From assembly GCA_038323835.1 (NCBI GenBank), contig JBBQHI010000046.1:1-28655 (forward strand): a stretch of 28,655 bases of DNA, read 5' to 3'. Shown in pieces: positions 21,458 to 27,606 of the stretch; position 1 is the stretch's first letter; each line of letters begins with the position of its first letter. The notes under the pieces were generated by a model. It searched no databases. It was not told the DNA's origin and saw only the letters and a list, made by a program, of their open reading frames with translations. This stretch comes from JACVRW01 sp038323835 (lineage in GTDB: Bacteria > Actinomycetota > Thermoleophilia > Solirubrobacterales > Thermoleophilaceae). Made by a program: the position numbers and the translations under genes.

Positions 21458-22984
21458 ATGACTGACTTCGGCCCGGCAATAAGGGACGCCTACGCCGCCG
21501 AGGGCCCGACTGTGGATCTCGGGCGCGGCGTGCACGACGGCGAGGTGGTGCCCGAGGCCGTGGTGCAGATCCCGCTGAAGATGATGAACCGCCACGGGCT
21601 CGTGGCCGGCGCCACGGGCACCGGCAAGACCGTGACGCTCCAGACGATCGCCGAGCAGCTCTCGGCCGCCGGAGTGGCCGTGGTGGCCGCCGACGTGAAG
21701 GGCGACGTGTCCGGCCTGGGCGTGGCCGGCGCGGCGGGCGGCCCGGCGGAGAAGCGCATGACCGGCCTCGGTCTCCCCTTCGCGCCCGCGGGCTTCCCAG
21801 TCGAGTACCTCTCTCTCGGCGGCATCGGGGCCGGCGTGCCGGTGCGCGCGACGGTCACGGACTTCGGCCCGCAGCTCCTGGCCAAGGTGCTGGAGGCCAA
21901 CGAGACCCAGGAGCAGAGCCTGGCGCTGGTGTTCCACTACGCCGACCAGAAGGGCCTGCCGCTGTTGGACCTCTCCGACCTGCGCGCGCTGCTCACGTTC
22001 CTCGACTCCGACGACGGCAAGGACGAGCTGGATGGGATCGGCGGCCTGGCGTCGGCCACCGTGGGCGTGCTCCTGCGCACGCTCGTGGGCCTGGAGGACG
22101 GCGGCGGCACCGAGTTCTTCGGCGAGCCCCAGCTCGAGATCACGGACCTGCTGCGCACGGCCTCCGACGGCCGCGGCGTGATCTCGGTGATCGAGCTGCC
22201 CGCGGTGCAGGACAAGCCGAAGCTCTTCTCCACCGCGCTGATGTGGCTGCTGGCCGAGCTGTTCGAGCAGCTTCCCGAGGCCGGGGACCTGGAGAAGCCG
22301 AAGCTCGTGTTCTTCTTCGACGAAGCCCATCTGCTGTTCCAGGGAGCCACCAAGGCGTTCCTCGAGTCCGTGACCCAGACCGTGCGGCTGATCCGCTCGA
22401 AGGGCGTGGGCGTGTTCTTCGTGACCCAGGTGCCCGACGACGTGCCGGCGTCGGTGCTGGGCCAGCTCGGGAACCGGGTGCAGCATGCCCTGCGCGCCTT
22501 CACCCCGGACGACGCCAAGGCGCTGAGGGCCGCCGCGTCCACCTACCCGAAGTCCGAGTTCTACGACGTGGAGGAGCTGCTCACGTCGATGGGCATCGGC
22601 GAGGCCGCCGTGACCACGCTCTCCGACGAGGGCGTGCCCACGCCGGTGGTGCACACCAAGCTGCGCGCTCCGGCCTCGCGCCTGGGTCCGGCTGACGACG
22701 TGAAGGGCGCGGCCGAGGCCTCGCCCCTGTTCGCGAAGTACGGACAGCGCGTGGAGTCCGAGAGCGCGCGGGAGAAGCTGGCCGCCCGGATGGAGCGGGC
22801 CGAGCAGAAGGAGGTCGCCGCTCCAAAGGCGGAGAAGGCGCCCGCGCCGCGCCGCGAGAAGGCGCCTGCCCCGGCCGCGGGGGGCGCGGACGCGCTGGGC
22901 AAGTTCCTCAAGTCGCGCCAGGGAAAGTCGCTCGAGCGCCAGGTGATGCGCGGGGTCTTCGGCATGCTGAAGAAGCGGCTGTGA
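21458..22984 (+). CDS. HerA-like ATPase, DUF853 (YjgR-like)
   Basis: A 508-residue RecA-fold ATPase. Walker A GATGTGKT is at 51-58 after the family sequence NRHGLVA, Walker B LVFFFDEAH at 283-291, and VFFVTQVPDDVP is a likely sensor region. The tail (about 435-480) is a Lys/Ala/Pro-rich linker, then a short conserved end (SRQGKSLERQVMRGVFGML). The family is related to the HerA/FtsK DNA pumps but its role is not known. I chose the ATG at 21458, which has GAGAGG upstream and fits the family N-terminus, over the ATG at 21437, which lacks a ribosome site. Its stop overlaps the GTG of acyl-CoA dehydrogenase 2 (GTGA), so the two are coupled. Confidence 0.9.
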   Translation: MTDFGPAIRDAYAAEGPTVDLGRGVHDGEVVPEAVVQIPLKMMNRHGLVAGATGTGKTVTLQTIAEQLSAAGVAVVAADVKGDVSGLGVAGAAGGPAEKRMTGLGLPFAPAGFPVEYLSLGGIGAGVPVRATVTDFGPQLLAKVLEANETQEQSLALVFHYADQKGLPLLDLSDLRALLTFLDSDDGKDELDGIGGLASATVGVLLRTLVGLEDGGGTEFFGEPQLEITDLLRTASDGRGVISVIELPAVQDKPKLFSTALMWLLAELFEQLPEAGDLEKPKLVFFFDEAHLLFQGATKAFLESVTQTVRLIRSKGVGVFFVTQVPDDVPASVLGQLGNRVQHALRAFTPDDAKALRAAASTYPKSEFYDVEELLTSMGIGEAAVTTLSDEGVPTPVVHTKLRAPASRLGPADDVKGAAEASPLFAKYGQRVESESAREKLAARMERAEQKEVAAPKAEKAPAPRREKAPAPAAGGADALGKFLKSRQGKSLERQVMRGVFGMLKKRL

Positions 22985-24168
22985 CACTGGCGGACAAGGG
23001 CCTGCCCGCCGCCGCCCAGCGACGCCCCCTTCCCCCCTTCACCGAGGAGCACGAGGACCTGCGCGAGGCGATTGCGCGCTTCGTGGCCAAGGAGCTGCGC
23101 CCCCACGTGACCGAGTGGGAGGACGCGCAGTGGTTCCCGAACGAGGTGTTCACCCGCATGGCCGAGCTGGGCTACCTCGGGCTCAAGTACCCGGAGGAGT
23201 ACGGCGGCCAGGGCGGCGACTACCTGCACGACGCGGTGCTCAGCGAGGAGCTCACCGGCGCGGGCTCCGGCGGCCTCTCGGCCGGGATCGGCGCGCACAT
23301 CGGGATCGCCACCCCGCCGATCTGGAAGTTCGGCACCGAGGACCAGAAGCAGCGCTTCCTGGTGCCGGCGATCCGGGGCGAGCGCATCGCCGCCCTGGGC
23401 ATCACCGAGCCCGGCGCGGGGTCGGACGTGGCCGGGATCCGGACCTTCGCCCAGCGGGTGGACGGCGGCTACGTGGTGAACGGGTCCAAGACGTTCATCA
23501 CCAACGGCGTACGCGCGGACTTCGTGGTCACCGCGGTGAAGACCACCGAGGACGGCGGCCACCAGGGCCTGTCCTTCCTCGTGATCGAGAAGGGCATGGA
23601 GGGCTTCTCGGTGTCCAAGAAGCTGGAGAAGCTGGGTTGGCTGGCCTCCGACACCGCCGAGCTGGCCTTCGAGGACGTGTTCGTGCCCGATGAGAACCTG
23701 CTCGGCCAGGAGAACAAGGGCTTCTACCTGATCATGGCCAACTTCCAGTGGGAGCGGCTCCTGATGGCGCTGGGCGCCGTCGGCTCGATGAGGCGGATGC
23801 TCGACCGCAGCGTGGCCTACGCGAGCGAGCGCAGCGCCTTCGGGCGCCCGATCGGCAAGCACCAGGCGATCCGCCACAAGATCGCGGAGATGGCCGTGAA
23901 GCTGGAGGCCTCCCAGGACCTGACCTACCACGCGCTGCGCCTGTTCGCCGAAGGGCATGACGCCATCCGCGAGGTCACCGAGGCCAAGCTCCTCACCCAG
24001 CGAGCCGCCTACGAGATAGCGGACGACGCTCTCCAGATCCACGGCGGCGCCGGCTACATGAAGGAATACGAGATCGAGCGCGCCGTCCGCGATACCCGCC
24101 TGGGCCCGATCGGGGGCGGCACCGACGAGGTCATGAAGGAGATCCTGGGCAAGCAGCTCGGGCTCTGA
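22981..24168 (+). CDS. Acyl-CoA dehydrogenase 2
   Basis: A 395-residue acyl-CoA dehydrogenase, a paralogue of the one at 17243 with the same residue numbering: ALGITEPGAGSD (138-149), VNGSKTFITNG (166-176), FGRPIGKHQAIRHK (287-300), QIHGGAGYMKEYEIERAVRD (352-371). The MCAD-type base is Gly379 (IGGGTDE) and the likely base is E258 (WERL), as in isovaleryl-CoA and long-chain dehydrogenases. It starts with GTG at 22981 within the ATPase stop, so it is the third gene of the TetR operon. The two paralogues have different promoters and so probably respond to different signals. The substrate is unknown; electrons go to electron-transfer flavoprotein by family rule. Confidence 0.93.
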   Translation: MTLADKGLPAAAQRRPLPPFTEEHEDLREAIARFVAKELRPHVTEWEDAQWFPNEVFTRMAELGYLGLKYPEEYGGQGGDYLHDAVLSEELTGAGSGGLSAGIGAHIGIATPPIWKFGTEDQKQRFLVPAIRGERIAALGITEPGAGSDVAGIRTFAQRVDGGYVVNGSKTFITNGVRADFVVTAVKTTEDGGHQGLSFLVIEKGMEGFSVSKKLEKLGWLASDTAELAFEDVFVPDENLLGQENKGFYLIMANFQWERLLMALGAVGSMRRMLDRSVAYASERSAFGRPIGKHQAIRHKIAEMAVKLEASQDLTYHALRLFAEGHDAIREVTEAKLLTQRAAYEIADDALQIHGGAGYMKEYEIERAVRDTRLGPIGGGTDEVMKEILGKQLGL

Positions 24169-24222
24169 GAGCATGGTCCGGTGCTCGCCTGATCACCGAT
24201 CAGGCTCCGCTCCTCCCTGAAC
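24169..24222 (+). repeat. Dispersed hairpin element, copy B
   Basis: It directly follows the stop of acyl-CoA dehydrogenase 2. The stem is GCCTGAT / ATCAGGC (24187-24193 and 24199-24205) with the loop CACCG; flanks are GCATGGT..GGTGCTC before and TCCGCTCCTCCCT after. It is the same element as copies A and C, with a different stem that still pairs perfectly. Confidence 0.7.
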
Positions 24223-24226
24223 GCGC

Positions 24227-24250
24227 TGGGGCGCCACAGGGGGCGCCCCA
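24227..24250. terminator. Bidirectional hairpin terminator
   Basis: TGGGGCGCC and GGCGCCCCA form a perfect 9-bp stem with the 6-base loop ACAGGG. It lies between convergent genes (acyl-CoA dehydrogenase 2 and the ferritin-like gene). There is no T-tract on either side, as is common for GC-rich actinomycete terminators. Confidence 0.6.
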
Positions 24251-24271
24251 ACACGAACGGAACCCAGGGGT

Positions 24272-24916
24272 TTAGCCGAGGAAGCCGGTGCCCTTCACGA
24301 TCTTGAGGACCTGCTTCATCGAGCGGGCCTTGTCGAACGCCGCCGGGGCGAACGTCATCCCCGCCAGCGAGCGGAAGTGCGCGGCGTGGCGCGCCTCCAC
24401 CGAGTGGATCGAGAGCGCGGCCGCGACCACTGCCTTCTGCGAGATGCGCGGGCCCTGGCCGGCGTAGGCCGACACGCCCGTGTCCTCGAGCGCCACCGCG
24501 GTCGCCAGGAAGGTGTCCTGGTCGCCCGTGGTGTTCTTGAAGTCGAACGACGGCTTCTTCACGGCCTTCTTGCCAAGCACCGACTTAAGGGTCTTGACGT
24601 GCACCAGCTCGTGATCGCGGACGATCTTGGCCGACGCCAGCACGTCACCGGAGAGCGCGCCCTTCTTGACGGCCTCGACGTAGAACGCCGACTCGAGGTA
24701 CTCGAGCGTGAGCGCGTAGTTGAGGATGGCCACATCATGCCTCTTGGAGGGCCGGGCCTGGGCCAGTGCGGGCATCCCGGAGAGCAGCACGCCGCTGCCG
24801 ATCAGGGCACCGCCACCGACGGCGGCTTTGCGGAAGAAGGCGCCACGGGTGTCGCCCGCGCCGTCGGCGTCGAGGGAGTCGAGGTCGAGGGCCTCCACGG
24901 TAATCAGGTCGGACAT
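24272..24916 (-). CDS. Exported ferritin-like domain protein
   Basis: A 214-residue protein. Residues 22-54 look like an export signal (RGAFFRKAAVGGG, then a hydrophobic stretch and ALAQA) that resembles a Tat signal but lacks the second arginine of the RR pair. The rest is a Ferritin_2-type four-helix bundle with likely metal residues E72/E75 (LEYLES), E103 and H106 (HELVH), E144 (ALEDT), E174 and H177 (VEARHA). By family it may bind a di-iron site and act in oxidative or desiccation stress; function is not proven. The ATG at 24916 has AAGGAG 11 bases upstream. An in-frame start at 24973 would add 19 residues with no ribosome site. It ends just past the terminator it shares with the convergent operon. 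Confidence 0.85.
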   Translation of the reverse strand: MSDLITVEALDLDSLDADGAGDTRGAFFRKAAVGGGALIGSGVLLSGMPALAQARPSKRHDVAILNYALTLEYLESAFYVEAVKKGALSGDVLASAKIVRDHELVHVKTLKSVLGKKAVKKPSFDFKNTTGDQDTFLATAVALEDTGVSAYAGQGPRISQKAVVAAALSIHSVEARHAAHFRSLAGMTFAPAAFDKARSMKQVLKIVKGTGFLG

Positions 24917-25163
24917 CTGGAAGAAAGCTCCTTGTTCGTAAGCAACGGGATCGGCGCGAGGTGGCCGGTCCACTCACTCCGCTTCTTCGGGGCGGCGCTC
25001 CCCACAGATCACCGGGGCGGCCAACGTGGCGCGCCGGCGGTATGGACGAAACGGGGAAACCGTGCAAGGGAGCCCGCTGCAGTGCGGATAGTGCCGCTTC
25101 GTCATGATCCCGGGCCGGAAATCGAAGAGCGCGCCCGCCGGGGCGGGCAAAAGGAGAGACTGA
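24917..25163. other. Divergent intergenic region with a GC hairpin before the reductase gene
   Basis: This 247-base gap between the ferritin-like and FabG-like genes must hold both promoters, but I found no convincing -35/-10 pair. Near its right end GCCCGCC and GGCGGGC (25133-25139 and 25142-25148) form a tight 7-bp hairpin, one base before the AAGGAGAG ribosome site of the reductase gene. CGGGGCGGC occurs twice near 25000. I see no RNA gene or riboswitch that I recognise. Confidence 0.4.
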
Positions 25164-25991
25164 ATGGGCGTACTTGACGGAAAGGCGGCGATCGTCACGG
25201 GCTCGGCTCGCGGCATCGGCCGGGCGACGGCCGAGCTGCTCGCCGCGCAGGGCGCGCGGGTACTGATCAACGATCTCGACGCCGACGTGGCCGAGCAGGC
25301 CTCCTCGGAGATCCAGGGCGAGACCACCGTTTTCGGAGGCGACCTCACCAAGGACGGCGTGCCCGACGCGCTCGTGCAGAAGGCGGTCGACGAATTCGGC
25401 CAGCTGGACATCATCGTCAACAACGCGGGCTACACGCGCGACGGGGTGGCCCACAAGATGACCGACGACCAGTTCCAGGCCATGCTCGACATCCACACGG
25501 TCGTGCCCTTCCGCGTGCTCCGCGCCGCCGCCCCGCACCTGCGGGATCCGGCCAAGAAGGAGAAGGAGGAGGGCCGGGAGGTCTTCCGCAAGGTTGTGAA
25601 CGTGAGCTCCATCTCGGGCACGATGGGCAACGCGGGTCAGATCAACTACTCGGCCGGCAAGGCCGCGGTGGTGGGCATGACCAAGACGCTGGCCAAGGAG
25701 TGGGGCCAGTTCAAGATCAACGTGAACGCGGTGGCCTTCGGCTTCGTGGAGACGCGCCTGACCGCCGCGAAGGAGTCGGGCAACACGATGACCAAGGACG
25801 GCGAGGAGATCCAGCTCGGGATCCCCGAGCAGATGCGGGCGATGGCCGCGATGATCATCCCGCTCGGCCGCCCGGCCACCGTGGAGGAGGCCGCCGGCCC
25901 GGTGTTCTTCCTCTGCTCGCCGTGGGCGGACTACGTGCACGGCCAGACGCTCAACGTAACCGGCGGTCAGTTCGGCGGGATGTTCACCTAG
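25164..25991 (+). CDS. Short-chain dehydrogenase/reductase, FabG-like (3-oxoacyl reductase type)
   Basis: A 275-residue classical SDR: cofactor motif TGSARGIG (12-19), NNAG (86-89), S149 (NVSSISG), Y162 and K166 (YSAGK). D37 after the second strand (INDLD) favours NAD(H) over NADP(H). The conserved Asn of helix 4 is replaced by H111 (DIHTV). A charged insert (DPAKKEKEEGREVF, 128-141) is longer than in FabG and recalls SDRs acting on CoA esters. It would reduce or oxidise a 3-oxoacyl/3-hydroxyacyl pair; the substrate is inferred. The ATG at 25164 has a strong AAGGAGAG site. Its TAG is the first part of the tandem hairpin repeats that follow. Confidence 0.88.
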   Translation: MGVLDGKAAIVTGSARGIGRATAELLAAQGARVLINDLDADVAEQASSEIQGETTVFGGDLTKDGVPDALVQKAVDEFGQLDIIVNNAGYTRDGVAHKMTDDQFQAMLDIHTVVPFRVLRAAAPHLRDPAKKEKEEGREVFRKVVNVSSISGTMGNAGQINYSAGKAAVVGMTKTLAKEWGQFKINVNAVAFGFVETRLTAAKESGNTMTKDGEEIQLGIPEQMRAMAAMIIPLGRPATVEEAAGPVFFLCSPWADYVHGQTLNVTGGQFGGMFT

Positions 25992-26168
25992 GAGACCATG
26001 GTGCGGGGCTCGGCCGACCAACGCTCGGGCTCCGCTCCTCCCTAGGAGACCCTGGTGCGGGGCTCGGCCCGATCACCGATCGGGCCTCCGCTCCTCCCTA
26101 GGAGACCATGGTCCGGGGCTCGCCCGACCAACGCTCGGGCTCCGCTCCTCCCTAGGAGACCATGGTTG
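25989..26168 (+). repeat. Tandem hairpin elements, copies C1-C3 plus a partial copy
   Basis: Three head-to-tail units begin with TAGGAGACC at 25989, 26043 and 26099 (periods 54, 56 and 54), and a fourth start at 26153 is cut short. Unit C2 has the stem GGCCCGAT / ATCGGGCC (26066-26073 and 26079-26086) with the loop CACCG. C3 has GCCCGA / TCGGGC (26122-26127 and 26135-26140) around the different loop CCAACGC, and C1 is similar with a weaker stem. Each ends in CTCCGCTCCTCCCTAGG. The array lies exactly between two convergent genes, and its edges include both stop codons. Confidence 0.8.
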
Positions 26169-26676
26169 CCGGGCGAGCGATTGCGAAGATGTCCACGTCG
26201 TGGCCGAGGATCGCGGTCCGGCCGTCGCGGGTCGCCCCGAGGCGCTCGGCCACGCGGCGGGAGCGGTGGTTGTCCGGGGCGATCAGGCTGATCACGCGCT
26301 CGGCCTCGAGTTCGGCGAAGGCCCAGTCGAGGGCGGCGCGCCCGGCCTCCGTGGCGAGCCCGCGGCCCCATTGGTCGCGGGCAAGCGTCCAGCCCACCTC
26401 GAGCCCGGGCCAGCCCTCTGGGAAGTAGAGGCCGCTCCGGCCCACGACCCGTCCCGTGGCCCGCTCCTCGAGCAGCCACTGTCCGTACCCGCGGAGACTC
26501 CAGTGCCCGACCAGGTAGGCCAGCTCGCGCCAGGAGTCGGCGCGGGTGAGTGCCCGGTCGCGGCCGATCCAGCGCACCACGTCGAGGTCGGCGTGGATGC
26601 TTGCCCAGTCGTCGAGATCGTCGTCACGGGGGCCGCGGAGCACCAGCCGCTCGGTGGTGATCTCGGGGATGGTCAG
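26152..26676 (-). CDS. GNAT acetyltransferase (RimJ/RimL-like, Acetyltransf_3)
   Basis: A 174-residue N-acetyltransferase: TERLVLRG near the start (8-15), SLRGYGQWLLEER (about 56-68), GLEVGWTLARDQWGRGLATEAG (about 88-109) with the acetyl-CoA loop QWGRGLA, and LIAPDNHRSRRVAERLGA (about 128-145). It would move an acetyl group from acetyl-CoA to an amine or a protein N-terminus; the substrate is unknown. No ATG, GTG or TTG stands in a suitable place; the best start is a CTG at 26676 that overlaps the TGA of the upstream reductase (CTGA) and gives the usual MTxPxIxTERL-like N-terminus. The last five residues and the stop come from the repeat array. Confidence 0.82.
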   Translation of the reverse strand: MTIPEITTERLVLRGPRDDDLDDWASIHADLDVVRWIGRDRALTRADSWRELAYLVGHWSLRGYGQWLLEERATGRVVGRSGLYFPEGWPGLEVGWTLARDQWGRGLATEAGRAALDWAFAELEAERVISLIAPDNHRSRRVAERLGATRDGRTAILGHDVDIFAIARPATMVS

Positions 26677-27527
26677 TCGTTGCTCCGGCGCTCTTCGGCG
26701 AGCGGCTTCCCCGAGTCGTCGGTGAGCCCGCGGGGCGGCCAGGCGCCGAACCAGTTGTCGCGCGCGCCGTCGATCGTGAGCACCGCGCCCGACACGTAGT
26801 CGCCCGCCGGCGAGGCCAGATAGGCCACGAGCCAGGCGAACTCCTCCTCGGTGCCGAGCCGCTGGAGCGGCACCGTGCCCGCCACCCCGTCCACCACCGG
26901 CTTCGGGTACTTGGTCATGAGCGTGTCGGTGGCGAAGTGCCCCGCCGCCAGGGCGGTGAGCTTGATGCCGAAGCGGGCCCACTCGATCGACAGGACGCGG
27001 GTGAGGGTCTCCACCGCGGCGCGGGCGGCGGACGAGTGCGCCATTCCGGGCAGGCCGTGGTGCGGCGACAGGGTGACGTTCACGATCTTGCCCCCGCGCG
27101 GGTCCTCCCCATCCCGGCCCATCATGGCCCGCGTGGCCACGGTGTGGGTCATGAGCCAGGTGCCCTCCACGTTCAGGGTCATCACGGTGCGGAAGCCCTT
27201 GGGCGTGATGTCCTCGGCCGGGGTGAGGTACTGCCCGCCGGCGTTGTTGACGAGCAGGCCGACCTGGCCGTGGCGCTCGAGCACGCCGTCCACGAGCTCG
27301 GACACCTGATCCTCCTCGCGGATGTCGCAGACCCGGGCTTCGACGCGACCGTCGTCCGCCCGGGCCACCGTCTCCTCGAGCGGCTCGAGCCTCCGTCCGC
27401 ACACGACGACACGGGCTCCGCACGCGGCCAGCTCCAGGGCGGACGCCCGGCCGAGGCCGCTGCCGCCGCCGCTCACGATCGCCACCTGGCCGTCGAGCAC
27501 CCCGGGGGCGAAGAGACGGGAGGGCAT
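26673..27527 (-). CDS. Short-chain dehydrogenase/reductase, PECR-like (trans-2-enoyl-CoA reductase type)
   Basis: A 284-residue SDR with GGGSGLG (20-26), NNAGG (94-98) and N119. The classical Tyr-xxx-Lys is replaced by S165-xxx-R169 in AHSSAARAAVETLT. The same HSGAARA-type motif is found, as I recall, in human peroxisomal trans-2-enoyl-CoA reductase, so this is a family trait and not damage. It points to reduction of an enoyl-CoA rather than a keto group. The ATG at 27527 has no ribosome site. Its stop overlaps the likely CTG start of the acetyltransferase gene, so the two are coupled. The C-terminal 25 residues (DNWFGAWPPRGLTDDSGK) extend past the usual SDR end. Confidence 0.87.
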   Translation of the reverse strand: MPSRLFAPGVLDGQVAIVSGGGSGLGRASALELAACGARVVVCGRRLEPLEETVARADDGRVEARVCDIREEDQVSELVDGVLERHGQVGLLVNNAGGQYLTPAEDITPKGFRTVMTLNVEGTWLMTHTVATRAMMGRDGEDPRGGKIVNVTLSPHHGLPGMAHSSAARAAVETLTRVLSIEWARFGIKLTALAAGHFATDTLMTKYPKPVVDGVAGTVPLQRLGTEEEFAWLVAYLASPAGDYVSGAVLTIDGARDNWFGAWPPRGLTDDSGKPLAEERRSND

Positions 27528-27535
27528 GGCGGCGC

Positions 27536-27541
27536 AGACTA
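27536..27541 (-). promoter_or_regulatory. Possible -10 box for the PECR-like gene
   Basis: On the minus strand TAGTCT fits TANNNT and ends 8 bases before the ATG at 27527, so a leaderless transcript is possible and would explain the missing ribosome site. No good -35 box is visible. Confidence 0.3.
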
Positions 27542-27561
27542 CCCGCGCAGTTCAGGTCGTG

Positions 27562-27603
27562 GGACAAGAACGCTCGGGCTGCGCTCCTCCCTAGTCGCCC
27601 GAG
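27562..27603. terminator. Hairpin with partial repeat element (copy D), downstream of the carotenoid oxygenase gene
   Basis: CTCGGGC and GCCCGAG (27573-27579 and 27597-27603) form a perfect 7-bp stem three bases beyond the stop of the carotenoid oxygenase gene. The stretch AACGCTCGGGC followed by GCGCTCCTCCCTAG matches the right half of tandem copies C1 and C3. The left half of the element is missing. It probably ends transcription of the oxygenase gene. Confidence 0.55.
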
Positions 27604-27606
27604 AGC

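Noticed and set aside
25989..26168. CRISPR array
   Set aside because: The units are 54-56 bases without unique spacers, and there are no cas genes; it is a tandem hairpin repeat.
26677..27567. Fusion of an upstream frame with the GNAT protein
   Set aside because: The upstream part overlaps the PECR-like gene in another frame and is low complexity.
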